Shown piece after piece: positions 32,801 through 40,886 of a stretch of DNA of 44,426 nt (position 1 is the stretch's first letter; each line of letters opens with the position of its first letter). The position numbers were made by a program, and so were the translations under genes. The notes under the pieces are model-generated. The model was not told where the DNA came from. It ran no database searches and saw only the letters and a list, made by a program, of their open reading frames with translations. The DNA comes from Candidatus Minthosoma caballi. Lineage in GTDB: Bacteria; Bacteroidota; Bacteroidia; Bacteroidales; Bacteroidaceae. The stretch covers positions 1 to 44,426 of the forward strand of contig JAGHVC010000002.1 in assembly GCA_018064505.1 (NCBI GenBank), given 5' to 3'.

Positions 32801-35800
32801 TAATGCTCACTTCGAACTTAAGCGCATAGTGGTAAGGCCTGACTCTGCGTCTGGCGAGTTTGTGCTGGAGCTTCTTCCTGAGAAATACAAAGTGATTCAG
32901 GCAACAGCCAAGGGCTACTCAACTCTCTTTGCAAAGAATGTGGGAGCAACCGTAGTTGACTTGACCAACAAGCTCGACACTATGTATATAGACACAGGGG
33001 AGAATGGTAAGGAGATTCCATACAACGAGCATTTCAGCATCATCTACCACACTCCTGTTCAGCTCACATTCCAGCAGACAAACTATGGTCGTGCAATCGA
33101 TTACTTTGGCGATGAAAAGCTTGTAATGAGCGATTTCAATTCCAAGACAACATACCTCAAGGCTGCAGAAGTGCAGAAGGACGGCTCAGTGTCATACACA
33201 TTCGGCTATCCTGTGTTCAACGGCATTTCTATTGGCAATGCCGCTAAGAATAAGTATGCCTTCAGTTTGTCGGCTCATGAGGATTATTACTACAACAACG
33301 ACAAGCAAGCTGCAGCTCCTGATGTTGTCTATATGAATGGCGGTAAGGTAAAAGTGAGCAACGGCTTCGACATCAAGCCTGACGCTAAAAATGAGTATGT
33401 GCAGTTGGACAGCAAGGGCAAGGGTATTGCTCAGGTAACTGTCTATAACCCAACATTCAAGCTCACAGGTGAGGATGCTCTCCGCAACCTCCAGTTCTCT
33501 ATGGACTATAATGGTGAAACTGTGTTCTCTGAGACTCTCAGGGCATTCGTGACAGGTGCTAAGGAGATGGGCAGCGATGTGATTGGCAAGGATGTGAAAG
33601 TGCTTGATGTTCTTCGCGACCCCCCTGGCTCAGCAAGCTACGCATGGCTTGATGAAGGCAGTACATACTCAGGCACATATACAATGGACATTTCATGGAA
33701 AGCTGGATTTAGATTTGATTTCCTATTGGGCACTGAGATGCAATTAGTCTCTGGTCTGGTTATGCTTGGTGCTGGTAATGCTGCTGCTTTGAATGCAAGT
33801 ATATCAACTGATGGAAAAGTAAAAACTTTCCCTTTGGAATATACCTATAGTGACAAGTGGAAGAATACATGGGGATATAGCTATTCCACAACAGAGCGTA
33901 TTCAGACAAGTTCTTCCGAATCTTATGTGGGAAATATGGGCAATGTGTATATCGGCACAGAAATCGCCCGTTTAGTCCATCGCTTCGAGACAATTGCAGC
34001 AATCAATGATAGTACCTATCTCCGCTTGAAACCTGCTATCAACTCGGGAGAGGTGAAGATTCTTGCAGAAGGCACTACTGTCAATGCTGAAGGCAAGGAA
34101 GAGCCTGTGTATCTTGCTGTCAGTCGTCAGATTTCGTTCTCAGCATTGCCAACTTCTACATTCGCTCACACACAGAAACACATCATCAAGAATTTGCTTC
34201 CAGAGCTTAAGGCAACTCGCGATGCTTTGATTCAGATTGGCGATGAGTCGACATTACAGAATCTTGCTAAAGAAAGCGGAAAGACTGTCTATCGTAGTAA
34301 GGTTCCTATTGATGATGAGAATTTTGGTCTGGAAGACTATTATGATGCGTTGACTCCTAACGGTAAAGCAAAATTAGTCGATGATGATGAAGTCAAGAAT
34401 CTTAACGAGATTATGGCAACATGGATCACTGCAATTGCGGGAAACGAAAAAATCACTCTTGAAGCATTCTATCAGCCTTCAAAGGTAACAAGCATGTCTG
34501 TCAGTGCTGGCACTTCCAAGCAAATTACGGAGACAGCCACTTATTCGTTTGATCATAATGCTCCTACTATTGCGAATGATGTTGCTAATAGTTTTATTAA
34601 AGGAGGATCCTCTGCAGTCCTTAAATATTTTGATTTTCGCTTTAATAAAGTCGAAGGAAAAGAATCCGACCCTGGAAAAAATGGCAATTATAAAGATAAT
34701 GTCGGTATGGTTGAGAAGAGTTATAAAGATTTGATCGATTTAATTAAGGACCGAGAGCAAAAGGCCAAAGATAAAAATAAAAAAGAAGAAAATGAGTTCA
34801 GTATAGCAGGTTTAAAGACAAAAATACAATTCCATCCAATTGGGGAATACACTCCTGTTTATAGCTTGGATCAAAACAAGAAGCACACCCGCACAGTTGG
34901 CTTCAAGATTGAGGAGGGAAACCATGGACATATCAATGTGGGAGTTTACCGCACCCCTAAAACTCTGGAGAAAAGAAATGTGTATGACTACTTGCTGTTC
35001 CCAGGTGGTGAGGAAGACGACGCCGAGGTGCAAAAGTTGCTCGCAAGTGCCTCAACAACTATCCATTTGCCATCTGATAAGACGGATGATGACGGAAAGA
35101 CTGTGGATATGAATTGGTCTGACGAGAAGTACAACGCTGCCGATTATGTATTTGTTCGTTATGGCGGTGCTACTCGCTGCCCATACGAGGATGCTGAATA
35201 TACCTATTTCTATCAGCCAGGCACGAAGATAAGCAATGCCACACTGAAGATTGACGACCCACACATTCAGGTTCTCAACCCTGTGGTGAGCGATGTTCCT
35301 GTTGATCAACCAGCAGTGTTCGACCTCGTGCTGAGCAATGAGTCGGAGGCTCCAGAAGCTGACGGATACCTTATTGACAAGACTTTCAATTTCAGCATCG
35401 ACGGCTCAACCAACCCTAACGGTGCTAAGTTCTATCTCGACGGTTATCCGCTTGCCAACGGCATGAGTCTCGTGATTCCAAGAGGTAAGCCTGTGCACAA
35501 GAAACTGGAGGTGTATCGCGGCTCGGTTGATGACTATGAGAACATCAAGCTGCAGTTCTACACTGCGTGCGAGTTTGCCAACGGTGTGAATACGAACATT
35601 TCGGTTCATTTCCAGCCTTCTTCCACTGCCTTGAATCTTTCTTCGCCTACCGACAAGTGGGTGATGATCACTCTCTCAGCGAAGAACGAAGGCAAGTTCT
35701 ACATTCCTGTGAAGATTGACGGTTTCAACACCGAGTATCGCAATTTCGACCACATTGAGCTGCAGTATAAGAGAACTACCCAGCCTGATGCTGACTATGT

Positions 35801-38800
35801 GAACCTGTGCAGTTTCTATGCTGACAGCACCCTCTATGCTCAGGCTTCGGGTGAGAAGAGATTCATCAAGGGCGGCGTGATAGACGACCTCTATTTCTAT
35901 GGTGAAAACGACCCAGTGGAACAGAACTACGACCTTCGTGCCGTGTCGTTCTGCCGACTTGGCAACGACTTCGTCACTCGCTCTTCTCAGGTGCTGAGCG
36001 GTGTGAAGGACACTCGTCGCCCAGAGGTGTTTGGCTCTGTGTCTCCTAAGACTGGAGTGCTTGGCATCGGCGACTACATTGGCATTCCATTCAGCGAGGA
36101 TATTGCTGGCAACCATCTCGACAAGACCACAAGTTTCGAGGTGATGGGATACACCAACAAGACTGGCATTGTGAACAGCACTTCGCTGCAGTTTGATGGC
36201 AAAGATGGCTGTGGCTCTACAACGGAGGTGAGTCGCAGCTTGGCTAACAAGGACTTCACTATCGACATGATGGTGCTCACTGATACGCTGCATCAGGATA
36301 AGATGACATTCTTCTCTCAAGGCAACGAGGATAGCAACATTGAATTTGGCTGTTTCTTGGGCAAATACCTTTTCCTCAGAATGATAAAGGGCAATGAGGT
36401 TTCGTTTGTAACATCGGATACGGGTAAGCCTTTCTGCGATGGTAAGAATTGGGCAAGAGTTTCTGCAGTGTATGAGTCAGGCAGTGGTAAAGTGGTGCTA
36501 TACAAGGATGCTACAGCGATTGGTTCTGCCACATTGGTCAAGGGCTATGATGGCGTAGGCAAGCTCAGGTTTGGCTGTAGCAGGGAAGGCGACAGACCTT
36601 TAACTGGCAATATGCTTGAATCCCGACTTTGGACTAAGGCTCTCACAGAAGATGAGTTGAAAGCTACAAACAAGGTGACTCTCACTGGCTATGAACGCAA
36701 TCTTTTGGCTTACTACCCTATGAATGAGGGCAGGGGCAAATTGCTTGAGGATAAGGCTAATGGAGCTACTCTTGTCACTAATGGATTGACTTGGAGCACG
36801 CCTTCGGGACTCTCGTTGAAGTTCAATGGCACACAAGGCGTGCAGCTGGATGAATCGCTCTTCAGCAGATCGAGCGAGTCGAGCTACATGCTTGGCTTGT
36901 GGTTCAAGGCAGATACTCTGCAGAATGACTCTATCACAGCTCTCTATGCTGAGGGTGATGGTACGAAGGCAACGGGCGGTTTGTTTATCGGTCTTGAGAA
37001 CAAGCAGCTGAAAGTTGCTCAACATGGATTCTCGGCTATGGCTAAGGGCAACTACTGCGATGACAATTGGCACCACTTTGTGCTTGGCGTGAATCGCACG
37101 ACAAACAAGGCTCATGTGAATGTGGATGGCAAGCGTGTTATGCAGTTTGCTGCCGACAGTCTTGGTGCTCTTGGCATTCACACTCTGATGCTGGGCTCAT
37201 ACAGCAAGGAGGTGGCAGGCCAGGCTAATAAGGATGTATATTGCTTGAAGGGCAACATTGATGATGTGATGCTGTGGCAGACAGTGATGTCCGACGGCTA
37301 CATGGAGCGTTTCGACAACTGTGCTCCTAATGGCGGTGAGCTTGGATTGATTGTCAACCTTCCTTTCAGCAAAGCTGGGCCTAACGACAACAACTTCATT
37401 GAGAATGTCTTTGACGACAAGAACCACTTGACAAAGAAGACAAGCAATGCTGCGATTGCGGAGAAGAAGGTGATCAAGTCGGCGTACGCCAAGGATATGA
37501 CTGACTATGAGTCTGTTGCTCCTGTGAAGGCGAAAGACTTGATTTCTACGCTCGGATTCTCGTTTGCAAGCAAGGACAATGAGCTTGTCATCAACCTGAA
37601 GGTGGACGATGCTGAGATTAATAAGCAGAATGTGTTCATCACAGTTTATGATGTAGAAGATAAGGCTGGCAACACCATTGAGAGCCCTGTCAACATGACG
37701 GTGTTTGTGGACCGCAACCAGCTGAAGTGGGATCAGAAGTATGTGGATCGCAAGGTGCGTGTGGGCAACAGCGATGAGTTCAGCGTGGATATTCATAATC
37801 TCGGAGGTTCATTGCTCAACTACCGCATTGAGGATCTTCCTGCATGGCTCGTGCCATCCGACACAGTGGGCTATCTTGCTCCTACTGATATACAACCAAT
37901 GAAGTTCAAGGTGAAGAACAATTTGAACCCTGGCGAGCACTCGGCGCTCATCTACCTTGTGGATGAGAACGACTTGTATGAGCCTTTGCTCGTGACAGTG
38001 AGCGTGGAGGCAGAAGCTCCAGATTGGGCAGTGAACAAGAACAAGTTCTCTGAGACTATGCATGTGGTCGGTTCGGTGAAGGTGAAGGATGGTGACAAGG
38101 ATGTTTACGACACCAACAAGAATGACATTGTCGGAGCATTCATTGGCAATGTGTGTGTGGGCGTGCAGAAGATTGACGAGACAGATGACCAGGGCTCTGT
38201 GTATATGACCATCTATGGCAACGACATGCTTTCTTCGCAAGATTACAAGGATATGTACAATACGAACGATACTGCATATAATGTGTTTGGCAAGGAAGTG
38301 GTGTTCAGATTGTATCGTCCAAAAACAGGGCAGGTGAATGAGCTTGCGCTTGAGCTGGAGGGTAAGGACACTGTGGTTGTGTTCACGCCAAATATGCTGT
38401 ATGGCATGCCTGGCGATCCTGTTTACATGACAACTATGGAGCGCAGCTCGCAGATTATCTCACTTTCTCCTGGCTGGAACTGGGTATCGTTCAACATTGC
38501 TACCGACAAGAGCAAGGGACACTTCTCCGAAATCATTGCCAACAGGTATGAGTTTAACGATGGTGACCTTGTGAAGGGTAAGGGCACACTCTCTCAGTAT
38601 CACTTTGACACAGGATGGGTCGGCAACATGAATCAGTTCAACCACAGATACTGCTATATGCTCAATGTACAGGAGGGAGGTCAGATGGAGATTTTCGGCG
38701 ACAACCTCGCTTCTTCAAAAGAAGACTTCATCTATCTCAAGCAAGGATGGAACCATCTTCCTTACTTCTGCAAGTCAGTTCTCGGCTTGAAGGAAGCAAT

Positions 38801-39584
38801 GGCAGACTATCTGGGCTCGGAGGGAGATGTCATCAAGAGCTACACAGAGTTTGCTGTCCGCGACAAGGATGGCAAGTGGAAAGGTTCCCTCTCCGATATG
38901 CATCCTGGACAGGGATACATGATCTACTGTGCTAACCAGCCAAATAAGGTACAATTCCGTTATCCAACTAATGAATTGCATGATATTTGGGATACTGCTA
39001 TGGCAGCTCCTCGCCGTGCATTCGTGGGTGAGCATAGCGGCAACATGACAGTGGTGGCAGAGGCACTCTGCAGCGACGGTACAAAGGCAGGACAGGGCGA
39101 TGTGCTCCAGGCATATTGTGGCGACGAGCTCGTTGGCGAAGCTGTGGCAGATGCTGACGGCAGGTTCTACTTGATGACCAGCGCAGAGCAGGGCGACATG
39201 CTCTCGTTCCGCATCACCCGCAGTGGCGACGACTCAGAGGCTACAATCACTACCGCACCAATCCTCGGTTTCGATGAGGAGGTGGGCATAGGCACAATTG
39301 CCGCTCCGTTTGTGGTTGACTTCCGCAGCTCAAATGCAGCAGCATACCCTAACCCATTCCGAGATGTAATCACATTCTCAGCTATCTCCAACCCTGGCGA
39401 CAAGGTGAGCATCGTGGTCTATGACGCTGCTGGCAGCATGGTGTTCTCTCACGAAAGCATCGCATCTGGCAACCGCTTCGACTACACTACCCACCAGCTT
39501 GCCGGTCTTGCTTCTGGCGTGTATGTGGCTCGCATCAGCGTAGGCGGCGTGGATAAGAGCGTGAAGATAGTGAAGAAGAATTAA
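29802..39584 (+). CDS. Giant T9SS-secreted multidomain surface protein (3260 residues, LamG domains)
   Basis: A signal peptide ends TAHADN (about 29). Residues about 30-450 match the N-terminal module of the preceding protein (YTFLEFDWFP, PYHRIHDFKV, FYRVRRASSEYWGWDHEW). Two carboxypeptidase-regulatory-like beta-sandwich segments follow (about 727-810, 830-893). Two LamG/concanavalin-like domains lie at about 2126-2300 and 2337-2505 (WHHFVLGVNRTTNKAHVNVDGK). A BACON-like segment is at about 2652-2736, two GWNW/GWNH modules at about 2887-3050, and the last 80 residues (AAYPNPFRDVITFSA...VKIVKKN) form a type A T9SS sorting domain. A Lys-rich AT-rich stretch lies at 34560-34830. It is exported across both membranes and probably attached to the surface. 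The ligand is unknown; carbohydrate binding by the LamG domains is plausible. Confidence 0.9.
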   Translation: MRTSVITKMRYVAVLLLTLFVGVQTAHADNEEFDQQHNFMVTRQGESCLHFRVLTWAYGGYKNHWADPDKDRLSTITVKKFKLNDSGSRVNPETPDEKVTLANFYGHNSDDEGKVWFKLNKGTAQITNIKSQLANASMKAGEEKMIEVTSSDKYTFLEFDWFPDNNMIAEYAADGETLIKYELEVSMVVYDRRNDLLGKGENTYPKDVKWTFNLSDAFRSATLNDPVFYPLGGDENIGKLAVPYSLMSRPLSYHTSWDTETENSCASQGGMIYVNAEDTCRASFMAYFTVVRDATKNLTWMVASNAVTVQPYHRIHDFKVSEYVPEEGATKGLYTGAKKLEWDIHYSDEKDILADDGFVIERAYKGDFSDAEQIESVPFVQTYFDKNGQSEDGKRVNNKYHYEYVDDSQGAWYNPENPERPVFYRVRRASSEYWGWDHEWAAKDSIAKPVYLASPSRNIEAQVAKDADFERNRKIEVVISMDASCVPSLVKHEMKGGDEFENIVRNLVWNESATLNLVRHMSHTEGGADTETMKIPVLPTNIAYDPVGKCWKARVYDTPKFPCTYYSYTVEVETDFNTTLPKMKDENIKNIIPPTKEGSTGDYLVEVTGATAVPDYSSFALKTENFYFNTAAKVTNLQASMDTYNDHVALTWENEGGECDYYIIKRSNGVSTDLLTPISNSDLHSDCFYNDTTAIGGVKYTYSVQAVVNCANSKEEISEAMTADGRANRKAHIFGKLFYTNGMAVAGVAVEAKYSGETYRDTTKEDGSYMITIPERPKIGDEKQVTLSVVDANYNFTIPGQDDQQKIRTINLTDQRKNVYDCDFASKNYLKFTGRVLYEGTSVPVSGASFLISGNVAKNKDGKDVITDSQGNFELTVPKDQKFTLQTVKDKHHFLQDGFFMVTNTSTGELTKDLSFKEHQYEKYMWDQTKVKLIGRVVGGNDQGNMILGMDRSKNNLGDDLQMVLALEGNDVAHLVYNPKDRTQKERDAKFVHADGEHETNAHFELKRIVVRPDSASGEFVLELLPEKYKVIQATAKGYSTLFAKNVGATVVDLTNKLDTMYIDTGENGKEIPYNEHFSIIYHTPVQLTFQQTNYGRAIDYFGDEKLVMSDFNSKTTYLKAAEVQKDGSVSYTFGYPVFNGISIGNAAKNKYAFSLSAHEDYYYNNDKQAAAPDVVYMNGGKVKVSNGFDIKPDAKNEYVQLDSKGKGIAQVTVYNPTFKLTGEDALRNLQFSMDYNGETVFSETLRAFVTGAKEMGSDVIGKDVKVLDVLRDPPGSASYAWLDEGSTYSGTYTMDISWKAGFRFDFLLGTEMQLVSGLVMLGAGNAAALNASISTDGKVKTFPLEYTYSDKWKNTWGYSYSTTERIQTSSSESYVGNMGNVYIGTEIARLVHRFETIAAINDSTYLRLKPAINSGEVKILAEGTTVNAEGKEEPVYLAVSRQISFSALPTSTFAHTQKHIIKNLLPELKATRDALIQIGDESTLQNLAKESGKTVYRSKVPIDDENFGLEDYYDALTPNGKAKLVDDDEVKNLNEIMATWITAIAGNEKITLEAFYQPSKVTSMSVSAGTSKQITETATYSFDHNAPTIANDVANSFIKGGSSAVLKYFDFRFNKVEGKESDPGKNGNYKDNVGMVEKSYKDLIDLIKDREQKAKDKNKKEENEFSIAGLKTKIQFHPIGEYTPVYSLDQNKKHTRTVGFKIEEGNHGHINVGVYRTPKTLEKRNVYDYLLFPGGEEDDAEVQKLLASASTTIHLPSDKTDDDGKTVDMNWSDEKYNAADYVFVRYGGATRCPYEDAEYTYFYQPGTKISNATLKIDDPHIQVLNPVVSDVPVDQPAVFDLVLSNESEAPEADGYLIDKTFNFSIDGSTNPNGAKFYLDGYPLANGMSLVIPRGKPVHKKLEVYRGSVDDYENIKLQFYTACEFANGVNTNISVHFQPSSTALNLSSPTDKWVMITLSAKNEGKFYIPVKIDGFNTEYRNFDHIELQYKRTTQPDADYVNLCSFYADSTLYAQASGEKRFIKGGVIDDLYFYGENDPVEQNYDLRAVSFCRLGNDFVTRSSQVLSGVKDTRRPEVFGSVSPKTGVLGIGDYIGIPFSEDIAGNHLDKTTSFEVMGYTNKTGIVNSTSLQFDGKDGCGSTTEVSRSLANKDFTIDMMVLTDTLHQDKMTFFSQGNEDSNIEFGCFLGKYLFLRMIKGNEVSFVTSDTGKPFCDGKNWARVSAVYESGSGKVVLYKDATAIGSATLVKGYDGVGKLRFGCSREGDRPLTGNMLESRLWTKALTEDELKATNKVTLTGYERNLLAYYPMNEGRGKLLEDKANGATLVTNGLTWSTPSGLSLKFNGTQGVQLDESLFSRSSESSYMLGLWFKADTLQNDSITALYAEGDGTKATGGLFIGLENKQLKVAQHGFSAMAKGNYCDDNWHHFVLGVNRTTNKAHVNVDGKRVMQFAADSLGALGIHTLMLGSYSKEVAGQANKDVYCLKGNIDDVMLWQTVMSDGYMERFDNCAPNGGELGLIVNLPFSKAGPNDNNFIENVFDDKNHLTKKTSNAAIAEKKVIKSAYAKDMTDYESVAPVKAKDLISTLGFSFASKDNELVINLKVDDAEINKQNVFITVYDVEDKAGNTIESPVNMTVFVDRNQLKWDQKYVDRKVRVGNSDEFSVDIHNLGGSLLNYRIEDLPAWLVPSDTVGYLAPTDIQPMKFKVKNNLNPGEHSALIYLVDENDLYEPLLVTVSVEAEAPDWAVNKNKFSETMHVVGSVKVKDGDKDVYDTNKNDIVGAFIGNVCVGVQKIDETDDQGSVYMTIYGNDMLSSQDYKDMYNTNDTAYNVFGKEVVFRLYRPKTGQVNELALELEGKDTVVVFTPNMLYGMPGDPVYMTTMERSSQIISLSPGWNWVSFNIATDKSKGHFSEIIANRYEFNDGDLVKGKGTLSQYHFDTGWVGNMNQFNHRYCYMLNVQEGGQMEIFGDNLASSKEDFIYLKQGWNHLPYFCKSVLGLKEAMADYLGSEGDVIKSYTEFAVRDKDGKWKGSLSDMHPGQGYMIYCANQPNKVQFRYPTNELHDIWDTAMAAPRRAFVGEHSGNMTVVAEALCSDGTKAGQGDVLQAYCGDELVGEAVADADGRFYLMTSAEQGDMLSFRITRSGDDSEATITTAPILGFDEEVGIGTIAAPFVVDFRSSNAAAYPNPFRDVITFSAISNPGDKVSIVVYDAAGSMVFSHESIASGNRFDYTTHQLAGLASGVYVARISVGGVDKSVKIVKKN

Positions 39585-39611
39585 TAGAAAAAGGATTTTG
39601 AACAGATACTT

Positions 39612-40436
39612 ATGAAGAAAATATTTTATATACTATCCCTTGCACTTGTGCTCTTCTCGGCATGCAGCAAGGATGATGACAATGATAACGGTGGCAACAA
39701 CGGCAATGACACTCCTGGCGGCTACGAACTCAAGAACAAGCCATCGTGGGTGATGCAATCTGGCAGTTCACAGTCGATGGAGAAACCCGACTGGACTCCA
39801 GTGGAGGATGAGACTCCTTTTTCCAGCATGACGGCTGCCATTAGCTTCGAAGACGAGAAGATCTACGAAAACATCACATCGGACGATGTTCTTGCGGTGT
39901 TCTGCGAAGGCGAGTGTATTGGCGTAACCAATCCTGTGGAGGTGAATGGCTACGGATGGCGTTTCTACATCTACATTCAGCAGCCAGCTGACAAGTCGAA
40001 GGGTATAGACTTGCGCTATTACTCTGCCCGTACCAAGCAGCAATACTGCTGGCTGTCGTGCTTCAGCTTCGTCAATGACAACATCATTGGTGACCTTCGT
40101 CGCCCCTACTGCCCATCCATGGAGAAGGAGAATGGCGGCTGCACCTCATTTGCCACTGCTAATGTCTGCATGCCAGAAGGATTTCATATTGACTGGCAAG
40201 GAGGCGATGAACTGGCAGTGTTCGTAGGTGACGAATGCCGAAAAGTAGTTACAGACCGTTACATGCTCAATGAAGAAGGCTTCTTCTTGTTCTACATTCC
40301 ATTGGCAAGCAATGACGAGTGCTTCAGTGTCCGCTACTATTCTGCAAAGCAGGACAAGACCTACACATCGCCATCTTACAGCTACGACCAGGCTTCTGGC
40401 ATGATTATTGCAAGAGTTCTCTCGTTCGCTGAATAA
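39612..40436 (+). CDS. Lipoprotein with duplicated beta-domain related to segments of the giant protein
   Basis: A 274-residue lipoprotein (lipobox FSAC, C18, followed by an Asp/Asn/Gly-rich linker to about 37). Two tandem units are evident: DVLAVFCEGECIGV...DLRYYSARTKQQY (about 69-155) and DELAVFVGDECRKVV...SVRYYSAKQDKTY (about 178-262). The pattern of D-x-L-A-V-F, an acidic/Gly turn and a Cys recurs in the giant protein as NDIVGAFIGNVCVGV (about 2775-2790). It begins 27 bases after the giant gene and is the last gene before a strong terminator. An outer-membrane-anchored partner or retention factor for the giant protein is a reasonable guess; no known family was recognised. Confidence 0.78.
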   Translation: MKKIFYILSLALVLFSACSKDDDNDNGGNNGNDTPGGYELKNKPSWVMQSGSSQSMEKPDWTPVEDETPFSSMTAAISFEDEKIYENITSDDVLAVFCEGECIGVTNPVEVNGYGWRFYIYIQQPADKSKGIDLRYYSARTKQQYCWLSCFSFVNDNIIGDLRRPYCPSMEKENGGCTSFATANVCMPEGFHIDWQGGDELAVFVGDECRKVVTDRYMLNEEGFFLFYIPLASNDECFSVRYYSAKQDKTYTSPSYSYDQASGMIIARVLSFAE

Positions 40437-40488
40437 GAAAATAACAGTTTTGTTATTAGAAGCAAAACTGGGATTCTCAGAAAGCATG

Positions 40489-40533
40489 AGCCCCACCTCG
40501 GCCCTCTCTCACGGAGATAGCTGGGGTGGGGCT
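40489..40533 (+). terminator. Terminator of the surface-protein operon
   Basis: AGCCCCACC (40489-40497) pairs with GGTGGGGCT (40525-40533), followed by TTTT; the loop can form a smaller inner stem. Confidence 0.8.
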
Positions 40534-40534
40534 T

Positions 40535-40659
40535 TTGCATGCACGAAAGGAACCGAAAAGCTTGCGCCTTGTAAGCGATATCGCTTATCGGGCAGAAACC
40601 ATAAGGCTTGCAAGGCGTAAGCGATGAAGCGAGACGGGCGCAAGCTTTTGAGCATGCAA
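40535..40659. repeat. 125-bp palindromic element (REP/MITE-like)
   Basis: TTGCATGC (40535-40542) is inverted at 40652-40659 and AAAAGCTTGCGCC (40556-40568) is inverted perfectly at 40637-40649. The interior holds the 16-base perfect palindrome TAAGCGATATCGCTTA (40572-40587) and a further TAAGCGAT at 40618-40625. The whole folds into a long branched hairpin. No ORF lies within it. The rest of the 450-base gap (40660-40848) shows nothing beyond an AT-rich promoter region. Confidence 0.65.
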
Positions 40660-40848
40660 TACGCATGGAATAAGATGATGTTCCCATTCTCCTTCTGCCT
40701 GCAATTTCACACGCTTTGTCGTGTTTTTAGTATCTCCAATTTTTTCTCATGTAAATGAAGGACAGGACAGTGTAACATATTTTATTAAGTATGATACATA
40801 TTATAATATAGACGCGCGTATGGTGTAGGAAGTATAGCTGATTATTAG

Positions 40849-40856
40849 TAACTTTG
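40849..40856 (+). promoter_or_regulatory. -7 box of GH43 gene
   Basis: TAACTTTGCG matches the consensus; the predicted transcript start near 40863 supports ATG 40887 rather than the upstream in-frame TTG at 40854. Confidence 0.5.
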
Positions 40857-40886
40857 CGAAAAGTATTAATCAATTTACTAACTAAT

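Noticed and set aside
35676-38240. Minus-strand ORFs opposite the giant gene
   Set aside because: All are inside the continuous 9.8-kb frame with clear LamG motifs; His/Val-rich translations are typical of antisense reading.
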